Position numbers and translations under genes: made by a program. From Streptomyces sannanensis (GTDB taxonomy: Bacteria; Actinomycetota; Actinomycetes; Streptomycetales; Streptomycetaceae): a DNA stretch of 64,000 nt. Of the stretch, positions 18,305 through 27,308 are shown piece by piece; within the stretch, counting starts at the first letter, position 1, and every line of letters starts with the position of its first letter. Location: NCBI RefSeq assembly GCF_039536205.1, contig NZ_BAAAYL010000001.1:6014001-6078000 (forward strand), written 5' to 3'. Below the pieces are notes generated by a model. That model saw only the letters and a list, made by a program, of their open reading frames with translations, was not told where the DNA came from and did not search any database.

Positions 18305-19051
18305 GTGTCGACGCCGTTCTATGTCTCACCCCAGCAGGCGATGGCCGACCGGGCGGAGTACGCCCGGAAGGGCATCGCCCGTGGTCGCAGCCTGGTTGTG
18401 CTGCAGTACACCGACGGCATCGTGTTCGTCGGTGAGAACCCGTCCCGTGCGCTGCACAAGTTCAGCGAGATCTACGACCGGATCGGCTTTGCCGCGGCCG
18501 GTAAGTACAACGAGTACGAGAATCTGCGTATCGGCGGTGTGCGGTACGCGGATCTGCGTGGATACACCTATGACCGTGACGATGTGACGGCTCGTGGTCT
18601 CGCGAACGTCTATGCGCAGACACTGGGAACGATCTTTTCCAGTGTCGGCGAGAAGCCGTACGAGGTGGAGCTGGTCGTCGCCGAGGTCGGTGAGACCGCG
18701 GATGCGGACCAGATCTACCGGCTGCCGCACGACGGGTCGATCGTGGACGAGCACGGCTCGGTCGCGGTCGGCGGCAACGCAGAGCAGATCAGCTCCTTCC
18801 TGGACCAGCGTCACCGCGACGGCATGACGCTCGCGGAGGCGCTGCGGCTGGCCGTCCAGGCGCTGTCCCGGGACACCAACGGCACCGAGCGGGAGATCCC
18901 CGCGGAGCGGCTCGAGGTGGCCGTCCTGGACCGTACGCGCCCGCAGGCGCGCAAGTTCAAGCGTATTGTCGGCCGGCAGCTGTCCCGCCTGCTCCAGGCC
19001 CCGGACGCGGCCTCGGCCCCGACGGATGTCCCTTCGGACACGGAGGAGTGA
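18305..19051 (+). CDS. prcA: 20S proteasome alpha subunit
   Basis: Protein of 248 aa. It forms the outer rings of the proteasome, whose N-terminal residues gate the pore and whose pockets bind the ARC C-terminus. [20 protein letters not shown] is the alpha-subunit N-terminal signature, followed by [20 protein letters not shown]. The extended C-terminal tail is rich in Ala, Pro and acidic residues. Start GTG 18305 with GAAAGGGACGG upstream. A T-rich-tailed terminator follows at 19067. Confidence 0.97.
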   Translation: MSTPFYVSPQQAMADRAEYARKGIARGRSLVVLQYTDGIVFVGENPSRALHKFSEIYDRIGFAAAGKYNEYENLRIGGVRYADLRGYTYDRDDVTARGLANVYAQTLGTIFSSVGEKPYEVELVVAEVGETADADQIYRLPHDGSIVDEHGSVAVGGNAEQISSFLDQRHRDGMTLAEALRLAVQALSRDTNGTEREIPAERLEVAVLDRTRPQARKFKRIVGRQLSRLLQAPDAASAPTDVPSDTEE

Positions 19052-19066
19052 CTCCGTAGTACCCCT

Positions 19067-19102
19067 CCGCGCCCCCGGCCGCCCAGCGTGCCGGGGGCGC
19101 GG
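19067..19102 (+). terminator. rho-independent terminator after prcA
   Basis: CCGCGCCCCCGGC (19067-19079) pairs with GCCGGGGGCGCGG (19090-19102) around a 10-nt loop. GCTTTTGC follows. It ends the pup-prcA unit. Confidence 0.85.
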
Positions 19103-19124
19103 GCTTTTGCGCGCCCACCGAGCC

Positions 19125-19185
19125 CCTCCCGGGGGCACCTCTGGGGGCACCCCCAGCCGCAGCTGGGGGAGGTGGCCGGGGGAGT
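19125..19185. repeat. Streptomyces extragenic palindrome, copy 1
   Basis: CCCCCAGC (19150-19157) and GCTGGGGG (19162-19169) are embedded in G-rich GGGGGCACC direct repeats. The same palindrome recurs at 26995-27020 and 55042-55061. Confidence 0.65.
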
Positions 19186-19234
19186 TCGAGGACGGGCACA
19201 CCGTCGCCCCGCGGAGGATGGTCCACCGGTGCGG

Positions 19235-20251
19235 TCAGTGCGCCCGCGGACGGGCCGTGGAGTCGCGGACGACGAGGTGGACCGGGAGTGTGCCGGGCTC
19301 GGGGGAGCGGCCCTCCAGGGCGGCGAGGAGCGCTGTCATGCCGCGCTTGCCGACTTCTTCCGCGGGCAGTGCGACGGTCGTGAGCTCGGGTTCCACCGCG
19401 GAGGCCAGGGTCAGGTCGTCGAAGCCGGTGACGGAGACGTCGTCCGGCACTCGCAGGCCGAGTCGGCGTGCGGCCTTGCAGGCGCCGGCGGCGAGGATGT
19501 CGTCGTCGCAGATCAGTGCGGTCGGTCGGGGTCCTGGGCCGGTGAGGGCGAGCTCCGCGGCCTCGCGGGCGCCGTCGATGCTGAGCCGGGTCGGTACGGT
19601 TCGTACCTCGGCGTCGGGGACGCTCCGCAGGGTCGAGGCCAGCGCCTGGGCGCGTACGTCGAAGGTCCATGAGGAGATCGCCGAGGCGAGGTGCGCGAAG
19701 CGCCGGTGGCCGAGTTCCAGCAGATGTTCCGTCAGTTGCCGCATGCCGTCGGCCAGGTCGACGTTGACGTGGGCGGCCGCTCCGGTGTCGTCGGGGTCGC
19801 TGTCGAGCATGACCAGTGGCAGGTCGGTGCCGCGGATGGCGGAAAGAGCGTCGGTGGCCATCGAGGAGGCGATGATTCCGTCGAGTGCGGCGCGTGCGGA
19901 GGGGAAGGGGTCCTTCGCGGGGCCCTCGCCGATGGGGGAGCGGTAGAGGACCACGCCGAAGCCGTGTTCGGCGGCGACGTCGGAGGCACCCTGGTAGACG
20001 CGGGCGAAGAACTCGTTCGTCAGGGCCGGTACGACGAGCAGGGCGGTGCGGGTGCGGCCGAGCCGGAGGTTGCGGGCGGCGAGGTTGGGCCGGTAGCCGA
20101 GTTCGCGGGCGGCTTCGCGGACGCGTTCGGCGGTGGTTTCGGAGACCCGGCCGCGCCATTTGTCGCCGAGGACGAGCGACACGGCTGCCTGGGAGACCCC
20201 GGCCTCCCGTGCCACGTCCCGGCTGGTCGGGCGATGGTCCGTGCTCCTCAC
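19235..20251 (-). CDS. LacI-family transcriptional regulator
   Basis: Protein of 338 aa. N-terminal LacI helix-turn-helix (TSRDVAREAGVSQAAVSLVL) is followed by the hinge helix region and a periplasmic-binding-protein-like effector domain (DLPLVMLDSD, VTGFDDLTLAS). It is probably a sugar- or nucleoside-responsive repressor of the divergent MFS gene. I chose the GTG at 20251 because GGAGG stands 5 nt upstream; a GTG at 20308 is an in-frame alternative with no good ribosome site. An 11-bp inverted repeat at 20313-20339 lies between the two genes. Confidence 0.9.
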   Translation of the reverse strand: MRSTDHRPTSRDVAREAGVSQAAVSLVLGDKWRGRVSETTAERVREAARELGYRPNLAARNLRLGRTRTALLVVPALTNEFFARVYQGASDVAAEHGFGVVLYRSPIGEGPAKDPFPSARAALDGIIASSMATDALSAIRGTDLPLVMLDSDPDDTGAAAHVNVDLADGMRQLTEHLLELGHRRFAHLASAISSWTFDVRAQALASTLRSVPDAEVRTVPTRLSIDGAREAAELALTGPGPRPTALICDDDILAAGACKAARRLGLRVPDDVSVTGFDDLTLASAVEPELTTVALPAEEVGKRGMTALLAALEGRSPEPGTLPVHLVVRDSTARPRAH

Positions 20252-20312
20252 CGAGGCCTCCGCGCTCCTGTGCTTCCCGTCACGGGGGTGGACCCGTGTG
20301 TTGGGCACATGG

Positions 20313-20339
20313 TACGTATGACCTGCTTGGTTATACGTA
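20313..20339. promoter_or_regulatory. probable LacI-type operator
   Basis: TACGTATGACC (20313-20323) and GGTTATACGTA (20329-20339) are inverted repeats with one mismatch around TGCTT. The site is A+T-rich against its surroundings. It lies between the divergent LacI and MFS genes, about 20 nt before the MFS start. Confidence 0.75.
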
Positions 20340-20359
20340 AAACCTCAAGGGAGAACCAC

Positions 20360-21619
20360 ATGGCCGCGGGATACGCGGAGATCCTCGGAACGCGGCATGC
20401 CGCGCGGCTGCTGATCGGCACCCTGGTGGGGAGGCTGCCCAACGCCACCGCTGCGATCGCGATCGTGCTCTTCATCCGGGCCGAGGGCGGCAGCTACAGC
20501 CTGGCCGGTGGTCTCGCCGCCGTGTACGGAGTGGCCAACGCGGTCGGCCAGCCGGTTCTGGGCCGCATGGTGGACCTGTACGGCCAGCCCCGGGTGCAGT
20601 TCCCGGCCGCGGTCGTCTCCGCGCTCGGCATGGTCGCGTTCGCCTTCGCCGGCACCGCGTCGCTGCCCGCCGCCTATGCCTTCGTCGGCGTGGCCGGACT
20701 TTTCACCCCGCCGCTGGAAGGTGGCCTGCGCGCGCTGTGGCCCAGTGTGCTGAAGAAGGAGGGGCAGGTTCACACGGCCTACGCCATGGACGCGGTGGCG
20801 CAGGAGGTGATGTTCACGGTCGGGCCGCTGCTGGTCACGCTGTGCGTGTCACTGTGGTCGGCGCGGGTGGCCCTGCTCGTGATGAGTGTGATCGGGGTGC
20901 TCGGTGCTCTCTCGGTGGTGGTCTCGCGTCCGTCCCGTGAGTGGCGTTCCGCGCCGCGCGAGGCGCACTGGCTGGGCGCGCTGCGCTCTCCGGGGCTGCT
21001 CGCGCTGCTGGGCGCCTTTCTCTTCATCGGCACGGCCCTGGGTTCGATCACCGTCGCGGCCGCCGGCTACGCCGACGGCAACGGAGGGGACGCCGTGTAC
21101 GGATGGCTGATGGCCGCCCTGGGTCTGGGCGCGCTCTTCGGCGGCACGGTGTACGGGGCGCGCCGGTGGAGTGGTGCGCCCGAGCGGCGGCTGACGGTTC
21201 TGACGGCCCTGCTCGCGGTCGGCTATCTGCCGCTGATGCTGGTCCCGGGCGCGGTAGCGATGACGGCGCTGACGGCTCTCGCGGGCGTCTTCCTGGCTCC
21301 GTGCATCGCCTGCGCCTTCATCGTCGTCGACCGGCATGCGCCGCGGGGCACGGTCACCGAGGCGTTCTCCTGGCTGGTGACGACCTTCACGGTCGGCGCC
21401 GCGCTGGGGACGGCGGCCGCGGGTCCGGTCCTCGAAGTCGGTGGGATCTCCGCGGGTTTCGCCGTGGCGGGGGCCGGGGGTGGCATGGCGCTGCTGGTGC
21501 TGCTGGCCACCCAGCGGGTCCTGGCGGCTGCGGGCCGTACCGAAATCGTCGCCGGACCTGGCGAAATTGATCGAAGTGGTGTGGTCGAACCCGGTTTCAG
21601 CTCTGGCCATCAGGCGTAA
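20360..21619 (+). CDS. MFS transporter
   Basis: Protein of 419 aa with the 12 hydrophobic segments of the major facilitator superfamily. GRMVDLYGQPRVQ is the loop 2-3 signature. The substrate is unknown. I chose the ATG at 20360 because AAGGGAGAA lies upstream; the reading frame is open further back but runs through the LacI gene. It is probably controlled by the divergent LacI regulator. Its TAA stop (21617-21619) overlaps a possible -10 box for pafA. Confidence 0.9.
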   Translation: MAAGYAEILGTRHAARLLIGTLVGRLPNATAAIAIVLFIRAEGGSYSLAGGLAAVYGVANAVGQPVLGRMVDLYGQPRVQFPAAVVSALGMVAFAFAGTASLPAAYAFVGVAGLFTPPLEGGLRALWPSVLKKEGQVHTAYAMDAVAQEVMFTVGPLLVTLCVSLWSARVALLVMSVIGVLGALSVVVSRPSREWRSAPREAHWLGALRSPGLLALLGAFLFIGTALGSITVAAAGYADGNGGDAVYGWLMAALGLGALFGGTVYGARRWSGAPERRLTVLTALLAVGYLPLMLVPGAVAMTALTALAGVFLAPCIACAFIVVDRHAPRGTVTEAFSWLVTTFTVGAALGTAAAGPVLEVGGISAGFAVAGAGGGMALLVLLATQRVLAAAGRTEIVAGPGEIDRSGVVEPGFSSGHQA

Positions 21620-21622
21620 TGT
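21617..21622 (+). promoter_or_regulatory. possible -10 box for leaderless pafA transcript
   Basis: TAATGT ends 6 nt before the pafA ATG, with TTTCAG at 21595-21600 as a possible -35 (16-nt spacer). No Shine-Dalgarno is visible before pafA. Confidence 0.4.
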
Positions 21623-21628
21623 TCCCTC

Positions 21629-22990
21629 ATGGACCGCCGCATTTTCGGGCTGGAGAACGAGTACGGCGTCACGTGCACGTTCAGGGGACAGCGCCGACTG
21701 TCTCCTGACGAAGTGGCGCGCTACCTCTTCCGCCGTGTTGTGTCATGGGGCCGCAGCAGCAATGTCTTCCTGCGGAACGGCGCCCGCCTCTACCTCGACG
21801 TGGGTTCGCATCCGGAATACGCAACTCCCGAGTGCGACAATGTGACCGAGCTGGTGACCCACGACAAGGCCGGTGAGCGCATTCTCGAAGGTCTGCTCGT
21901 CGACGCGGAGCGCCGCCTGCACGAGGAGGGGATCGCGGGCGACGTCTATCTGTTCAAGAACAACACCGACTCGGCGGGAAACTCCTACGGCTGCCACGAG
22001 AACTACCTGGTCGCACGGCACGGAGAATTCTCCCGGCTCGCGGACATTCTCATTCCGTTCCTCGTCACCCGTCAGCTGCTGTGCGGCGCGGGCAAGGTGC
22101 TGCAGACTCCGCGTGGTGCCGTGTACTGCGTGAGCCAGCGGGCCGAGCACATCTGGGAGGGTGTCAGTTCGGCCACCACCCGCTCCCGTCCGATCATCAA
22201 CACCCGGGACGAGCCCCACGCGGATGCCGAGCGCTATCGCCGACTGCATGTCATCGTCGGCGACTCCAACATGTCCGAGACGACGATGCTGCTCAAGGTC
22301 GGTGCGACCGATCTGGTGCTGCGCATGATCGAGGCGGGCACGGTGATGCGTGACCTGACGCTGGAGAACCCGATCCGGGCGATCCGTGAGGTCAGCCACG
22401 ACATAACGGGCCAGCGCAAGGTGCGTCTGGCCAGCGGTCGGGAGGCGTCGGCGCTGGAGATCCAGCAGGAGTACTACGACAAGGCCGTGGACTTCTGTGA
22501 GCGCCGTGGTATCCGTACGGGCACGGTCGACCAGGTCCTGGAGCTGTGGGGCCGCACTCTGGAGGCCGTTCGCGAGGAGGACCTCGACCGGATCGCGACC
22601 GAGATCGACTGGGTCATGAAGTACCAGCTGATCGAGCGGTACCGGGCCAAGCACAACATGACGATGTCTCATCCGAGGGTCGCCCAGATAGACCTCGCGT
22701 ACCACGACATCCACCGCCGTCGGGGGCTGTACTACCTGCTGGAGAAGAAGGGGCAGGCTGCCCGGATCTGCAACGACATCAAGATCTTCGAGGGTAAGTC
22801 GGTGCCGCCGCAGACCACTCGGGCGCGGCTGCGCGGCGACTTCATCCGCCGGGCCCAGGAGCAGCGGCGGGACTTCACCGTCGACTGGGTGCACCTGAAG
22901 CTGAACGACCAGGCGCAGCGTACGGTGCTGTGCAAGGACCCGTTCCGTTCGGTGGACGACCGGGTGGAGAAGCTGATCGCCGGGATGTAG
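21629..22990 (+). CDS. pafA: Pup--protein ligase PafA
   Basis: Protein of 453 aa. It phosphorylates the C-terminal glutamate of Pup and joins it to a substrate lysine. It has the glutamine-synthetase-like fold shared with Dop: GLENEYG with E9, and [16 protein letters not shown] with catalytic D57. It lacks the Dop loop. A 9-nt gap separates it from the MFS gene and no Shine-Dalgarno precedes the ATG. The strong terminator at 22999 closes the transcript. Confidence 0.97.
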   Translation: MDRRIFGLENEYGVTCTFRGQRRLSPDEVARYLFRRVVSWGRSSNVFLRNGARLYLDVGSHPEYATPECDNVTELVTHDKAGERILEGLLVDAERRLHEEGIAGDVYLFKNNTDSAGNSYGCHENYLVARHGEFSRLADILIPFLVTRQLLCGAGKVLQTPRGAVYCVSQRAEHIWEGVSSATTRSRPIINTRDEPHADAERYRRLHVIVGDSNMSETTMLLKVGATDLVLRMIEAGTVMRDLTLENPIRAIREVSHDITGQRKVRLASGREASALEIQQEYYDKAVDFCERRGIRTGTVDQVLELWGRTLEAVREEDLDRIATEIDWVMKYQLIERYRAKHNMTMSHPRVAQIDLAYHDIHRRRGLYYLLEKKGQAARICNDIKIFEGKSVPPQTTRARLRGDFIRRAQEQRRDFTVDWVHLKLNDQAQRTVLCKDPFRSVDDRVEKLIAGM

Positions 22991-22998
22991 TGATGCGG

Positions 22999-23030
22999 CA
23001 GGGCCCCGTGCTTTCTCGTACGGGGCCCTG
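22999..23030 (+). terminator. terminator after pafA
   Basis: CAGGGCCCCGT (22999-23009) pairs perfectly with ACGGGGCCCTG (23020-23030) around a 10-nt loop, 8 nt after the stop codon. Confidence 0.8.
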
Positions 23031-23087
23031 TGCACGCCTTAGAGTGGCGGCAACCAACCACTGTGCCGTCTGAGATCTGAGGAACAC

Positions 23088-24023
23088 GTGCGCCGACTTG
23101 CCGGCCTGCTCGTCGTCCCGTTGCTGCTGCTTTCGACAGCGGCCTGCGGGAACGACGAAGGCTCCCAATCCGCCTCGACGAAGAACGGGGCGCCTGCGAT
23201 CACTGCGGGTGCCAAGTTCGGAGAGAAGCCGACCCTCGCCAAGGGGGAGGGGAAACCGCCCAAGGACCTGAAGGTCGTGGTCATCAGCGAGGGCAAGGGC
23301 CCGACGCTCAAGAAGGGCGACGCGGCCGAGGTGAACTACCTCGGCCAGGAGTACGACGAGAGCAAGCCGTTCGACAACAGCTTCGACCGGGGTGAGCCGT
23401 TCAAGCTGACCCTCGGTGCCGGCGGTGTCATCCAGGGCTGGGAGAAGGGCCTCGAGGGCCAGAAGGTCGGCAGCCGTGTCGAGCTGGTCATCCCGCCGGA
23501 GCTCGGCTACGGTCCGCAGGGCCAGGGGGACATCAAGGGCAATGCCACTCTGGTGTTCGTCGTCGATGTGCTGAAGGGCACCACCGTCCCGGTGTCGGCC
23601 AAGGGCACCGAGGTCCCCCAGACCAACGCGGACCTGCCGAAGGTGGGCACCAACACGGACGGCAAGGAGCCGACCGTCACCGTGCCCAAGGTGGACCCGC
23701 CGAAGAAGCTGGTCTCCAACTACGTCATCGAGGGCACCGGCCCGGTGGTCAAGCCGACCGACACCGTGGCCGTGCACTACGCGGGTGTGCTGTGGAAGGA
23801 CGGCAAGACGTTCGACAGCAGCTACGCCCAGGGCAAGACGCAGAACTTCCCGCTGGAGCAGGTGACCCTCAAGGGGCTCAAGGACGGTCTCATCGGCAAG
23901 AAGGTCGGGAGCAGGGTGCTGTTGGTGATCCCGCCGGACCAGGCCTTCGGTGACAAGGCGCAGACGGGTATCCCGGCCAAGTCCACCCTGGTCTTCGCGA
24001 TGGACATCCTCGCAGTGATGTAA
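23088..24023 (+). CDS. FKBP-type peptidyl-prolyl isomerase lipoprotein
   Basis: Protein of 311 aa. A lipoprotein signal peptide ends in STAAC, with lipid-modified C20. Two FKBP domains follow (about residues 70-165 and 215-310); each has the core GWEKGLEGQKVGSR / GLKDGLIGKKVGSR and an IPPELGYG or IPPDQAFG motif. The linker is Lys/Pro/Thr-rich. It should speed prolyl isomerisation in exported proteins. The first domain lacks some aromatic pocket residues and may be less active. Start GTG 23088. A cytoplasmic FKBP gene follows at 41 nt. Confidence 0.9.
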   Translation: MRRLAGLLVVPLLLLSTAACGNDEGSQSASTKNGAPAITAGAKFGEKPTLAKGEGKPPKDLKVVVISEGKGPTLKKGDAAEVNYLGQEYDESKPFDNSFDRGEPFKLTLGAGGVIQGWEKGLEGQKVGSRVELVIPPELGYGPQGQGDIKGNATLVFVVDVLKGTTVPVSAKGTEVPQTNADLPKVGTNTDGKEPTVTVPKVDPPKKLVSNYVIEGTGPVVKPTDTVAVHYAGVLWKDGKTFDSSYAQGKTQNFPLEQVTLKGLKDGLIGKKVGSRVLLVIPPDQAFGDKAQTGIPAKSTLVFAMDILAVM

Positions 24024-24063
24024 GACTGTCCCGTTCAGCAGTACGTACTTGAGGAGCAAGTCA

Positions 24064-24435
24064 GTGAGCATCGAGAAGCCCGAGATCGACTTCCCGGGCG
24101 GCGAGCCGCCGAAGGACCTGGAGATCAAGGACATCTGGGAGGGCGACGGCCCCGAGGCCAAGGCCGGCGACTTCGTCAAGGTGCACTACGTCGGTGTGGC
24201 CTTCTCCACCGGTGAGGAGTTCGACGCCTCCTGGAACCGTGGCGCCCCGCTGCAGTTCCAGCTCGGTGTCGGCCAGGTCATCACGGGCTGGGACCGGGGT
24301 GTGCAGGGCATGAAGGTAGGCGGCCGCCGCCAGCTGATCATCCCGCCGCACCTGGCCTACGGCGACCGTGGCGCCGGCAGCGCGATCGCGCCGGGCGAGA
24401 CCCTGATCTTCGTCTGCGATCTGGTCGCGGTCTGA
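24064..24435 (+). CDS. cytoplasmic FKBP-type peptidyl-prolyl isomerase
   Basis: Protein of 123 aa, one complete FKBP domain. VHYVGVAFSTGEEFDASW, GWDRGVQGMKVGGRR and IPPHLAYG hold the conserved binding-pocket residues. No signal peptide is present. I chose the GTG at 24064 because GAGGAGCAAG lies upstream. It is probably co-transcribed with the upstream FKBP lipoprotein gene. A terminator with T-run follows. Confidence 0.93.
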   Translation: MSIEKPEIDFPGGEPPKDLEIKDIWEGDGPEAKAGDFVKVHYVGVAFSTGEEFDASWNRGAPLQFQLGVGQVITGWDRGVQGMKVGGRRQLIIPPHLAYGDRGAGSAIAPGETLIFVCDLVAV

Positions 24436-24450
24436 TCACTTCCGGTCATC

Positions 24451-24482
24451 CGAGGGCCCGTGCTGTCCGGCATGGGCCCTCG
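24451..24482 (+). terminator. rho-independent terminator after FKBP genes
   Basis: CGAGGGCCC (24451-24459) pairs with GGGCCCTCG (24474-24482). GCTTTTGC follows. Confidence 0.8.
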
Positions 24483-24556
24483 GCTTTTGCCGCGACACGT
24501 CGGAGCGGTACGGTCGATGGGCGAAGCGGCACGACAGAAGAGGTGTGAAAGGCGTC

Positions 24557-25513
24557 ATGGCCATTGCCAAGGCCGAGCGGCTGATGAACCTCGCGCTGTG
24601 TCTGCTCGGGACGCGGCGTCCGCTGAGCAAGCGCGAGCTGCGTGGCTCCATCGAGGCGTACATGGAAGCCGGATCGGACGACTCCTTCAACCGGATGTTC
24701 GAGCGGGACAAGGACGATCTGCGCGAACTCGGCCTGGTCATCGAGACGGTGGAGAGTCTCGAGGGCGAGACCGGCTATCTGGCCCGGCGTGACTCCAATC
24801 GTCTGCCGCCCATTCAGCTGGACGCCGAGGAGGCCGCGGCCCTGGGCCTGGCCGCCAAGGTGTGGCAGCAGGCCAGGCTCGCCGGTGCCGCCAGCGGCGC
24901 CCTGCAGAAGCTCCGTGCCGCCGGCATGCCCGAGGCCGAGGACCCGTACGAGGGGCAGCACAGCGCCCTCGAACCGCGGATTCCCGTGCACGAGGCCGCT
25001 TTCGAGCCGCTGATGCTCGCCTGCCGCGACCGCCGCCCGGTCGTCTTCGACTACCGCAAGGCGAACGCGGTGCGCCCCGAGGCCCGCCATGTCGAGCCGT
25101 GGACCCTGGAGTGCTGGCGGGGCCACTGGTATCTGGCCGGCTGGGACCGGGACCGCGGCGCCGAGCGTGTCTTCCGGCTCTCCCGGATCACCGGAAAGGT
25201 GCGGTCCCGGGCAGGCGCCTTCACCGCGCCAGTTCCCGACGTGGTGACCGTACGCGAGACGGTGGAGACCTGGGCGGGCGAGACCGCGACCAGATCCGCC
25301 GTGATCAGGCTGCGGTCCGGCGCCGGCTATCCGCTGCGCGCCCGCGCCACGTCCGTCCGGGAACTGGGCGGCGGCTGGGACGAGTTGGAGATCCCGTACG
25401 GGCACGGACTGGACGCCTGGCTCGTCGAGTTCGGCCCCGATGTGGTCGTCATGGCCCCGGCGGACCTGCGGGCCGATGTGGTGGACCGGCTGCGTGCCGT
25501 GGCCAAGGACTAG
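24557..25513 (+). CDS. pafB: WYL-domain DNA-damage regulator PafB
   Basis: Protein of 318 aa. A winged helix-turn-helix (about residues 1-65, MAIAKAERLMNLALCLLG) is followed by a WYL domain (WTLECWRGHWYLAGWDRDRG). PafB pairs with PafC to activate the LexA-independent DNA-damage response in actinobacteria; the name reflects its place by pafA, not a role in pupylation. I chose the ATG at 24557; a GTG at 24545 in frame is possible. pafC follows 17 nt later. Confidence 0.94.
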   Translation: MAIAKAERLMNLALCLLGTRRPLSKRELRGSIEAYMEAGSDDSFNRMFERDKDDLRELGLVIETVESLEGETGYLARRDSNRLPPIQLDAEEAAALGLAAKVWQQARLAGAASGALQKLRAAGMPEAEDPYEGQHSALEPRIPVHEAAFEPLMLACRDRRPVVFDYRKANAVRPEARHVEPWTLECWRGHWYLAGWDRDRGAERVFRLSRITGKVRSRAGAFTAPVPDVVTVRETVETWAGETATRSAVIRLRSGAGYPLRARATSVRELGGGWDELEIPYGHGLDAWLVEFGPDVVVMAPADLRADVVDRLRAVAKD

Positions 25514-25530
25514 AGGGGACACGGACGACC

Positions 25531-26487
25531 ATGGCCGCGAACGCCATTGACCAGACCCGCCGGATGCTCTCGCTGGTGACGTATCTGCGTGAGCGCCCCG
25601 GCGCGCATGTCGCCGATGTCGCCCGCGCCTTCGGCATCACCGAGGACGAGCTGATCTCCGACCTCGATGTCCTGCCGATGTGCGGCACCAGCTTCCGTGG
25701 CGGTGATCTGCTCGACATCGACACCGACGGCGACCGCATCTGGTGGCACAACCCCGACGACGTCGCCGAGCCGCTGCGGCTCGCCGCCGACGAGGCCACG
25801 GCGCTGCTGGTGGCCGCCCGCGCCGTCGCCACACTGCCCGGGCTGCGCGAGAGCGACCGGCAGGCACTGGTCCGCGCCACCGCGAAGCTGGAGGCGGCGG
25901 CCGGCGAGGCGGCCGGGGCCAGCGCCCGGCTGTCGGTCACTTTCGAGTCCGAGGGCGGAGTCTTTGCCGAGGTGGACCGGGCGATCTCCGAGCGCCGCCG
26001 GCTCTGGCTGCGCTACTACTCGCCCGCGCGTGACGAGCTCACCGAGCGCGAGGTCGACCCGATCCGGCTCTTCGCGGTGGGGCACACCTATATGGAGGCC
26101 TGGTGCCGCACGTCCGAGGCGCGCCGCACCTTCCGGCTCGACCGGGTCGCCGCGATCAGGATCCTCGACAAGCCTGCCGCGCCGCCGGAGATCGAGCTGC
26201 GCGATCTGTCGGCCGGCCTGGTGCAGCCCTCCGCCGAGGATCCCGAGGTGGTCGTCGAGGTGGGCCCCGGCGGCCGCTGGGTCGCCGAGTACTACCCGCA
26301 CGACAGCGCCGAGGAGCTGCCGGACGGTGGCCTGCGGATCGCCCTGCGCACCCCCGACCCGGGCTCGCTGCGACGGCTCGCGCTGCGGCTCGGCAGCGAC
26401 GGGCGCATCGTCTCCCCGGACGACCTCGCGGAGGCGGCACGGCAGGCGGCCCGCGACGCGCTCGCGGCGTACGGCAGCGAGGACTGA
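25531..26487 (+). CDS. pafC: WYL-domain DNA-damage regulator PafC
   Basis: Protein of 318 aa, partner of PafB. N-terminal winged helix (AIDQTRRMLSLVTYLRERPG) and WYL domain with VGHTYMEAWCRTSEARRTFR. The C-terminal WCX extension ends near ARDALAAYGSED. Start ATG 25531. Transcribed with pafB and likely with the small genes after it. Confidence 0.94.
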   Translation: MAANAIDQTRRMLSLVTYLRERPGAHVADVARAFGITEDELISDLDVLPMCGTSFRGGDLLDIDTDGDRIWWHNPDDVAEPLRLAADEATALLVAARAVATLPGLRESDRQALVRATAKLEAAAGEAAGASARLSVTFESEGGVFAEVDRAISERRRLWLRYYSPARDELTEREVDPIRLFAVGHTYMEAWCRTSEARRTFRLDRVAAIRILDKPAAPPEIELRDLSAGLVQPSAEDPEVVVEVGPGGRWVAEYYPHDSAEELPDGGLRIALRTPDPGSLRRLALRLGSDGRIVSPDDLAEAARQAARDALAAYGSED

Positions 26488-26500
26488 GGGGATGCGCACC

Positions 26501-26746
26501 ATGCCGGTCATGTCCACACCGACGGTTCCGGTTCGCTACAGGGCGGCCTGCCCGGACTGCCGTGCCCGCTTCGAACTCGCCGCGGGTGCGCTGCGGCTGG
26601 CGATCGGCGCCAGCCGCCGCACCACGTTCTACTCGTTCACGTGTCCCGAGTGCGGCTCCGCCGTACGCAAGCCGGCCGGTGAGCGGATCGTCGAACTCCT
26701 CACCGGCGGCGGTGTGCGGACACTGCGCCTCTGCTCCACCGTCTAG
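26501..26746 (+). CDS. small zinc-ribbon protein
   Basis: Protein of 81 aa with two CxxC pairs (ACPDCRARF and TCPECGSAV) about 35 residues apart, a likely zinc ribbon. It has no other recognisable domain. ATG codons at 26492, 26501 and 26510 are all in frame; I prefer 26501, placed 9 nt after GAGGGG. It lies 13 nt after pafC, likely in the same operon. It may bind DNA or RNA. Confidence 0.65.
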   Translation: MPVMSTPTVPVRYRAACPDCRARFELAAGALRLAIGASRRTTFYSFTCPECGSAVRKPAGERIVELLTGGGVRTLRLCSTV

Positions 26747-26765
26747 GACCGACTAGTCTCTGCAT

Positions 26766-26963
26766 ATGCTCTGGCCGATGATCGCTGTCGTTGTTGGTTT
26801 CTGTGGCCTGGCCGTCCTCGGTGTGCTGGCGGTCCGGGTCGCCCTCGAGGTGCGCAGGCTCGGCCGCCAGGTGGCGGAGAGCTCGGAGCGGATCACCCGG
26901 GCCGCGCAGGACCTGGAGCAGGTGGCCGGGAATCTGGCTCGTGCCGGGGAGAGCCTGCGCTAG
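26766..26963 (+). CDS. small single-pass membrane protein
   Basis: Protein of 65 aa. One hydrophobic segment (about 2-26, WPMIAVVVGFCGLAVLGVLA) is followed by an amphipathic, probably coiled-coil tail. It resembles small DUF948-like or apolipoprotein-like helical proteins. Function unknown. It may be the last gene of the pafBC operon. Confidence 0.6.
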   Translation: MLWPMIAVVVGFCGLAVLGVLAVRVALEVRRLGRQVAESSERITRAAQDLEQVAGNLARAGESLR

Positions 26964-26971
26964 TACTGGGA

Positions 26972-27060
26972 CCGGAAAGGTTCACCGGCTCGCGCCTCCC
27001 CCAGCTAACGCTGGGGGAGGCAGTCGGGGGAGCCTCGGGCTTTCCGGTAAACCTTTCCGG
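26972..27060. repeat. nested extragenic palindrome, copy 2
   Basis: Outer arms 26972-26988 and 27044-27060 pair at 16 of 17 positions. Inside lies a second perfect dyad, CCTCCCCCAGC (26995-27005) with GCTGGGGGAGG (27010-27020). The inner motif matches the palindromes at 19150 and 55042. It also separates the pafBC unit from tatA. Confidence 0.75.
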
Positions 27061-27308
27061 CCACAGCGCCAGGCGTACTCGGTCCCGTCCGGCCGGTCGT
27101 GCCGGGCTCGGTGTTCCGAAAAGCGACAGCGGTACGCTGCTGAATGCGGTCCGCGCGTGAGCGCCGGGCCGCAACGTCAGGTATGCACAGGGATTGCCCA
27201 GCGTTCACAACCGCGGGTTACGATCGCTGGCAGTACGGCGGCCGGACCGATGTCCGGCCGGAAAAGGGCAGTCCCGCCCCTGTCGCCTCGGTAAGAAGGT
27301 AAACGGAT

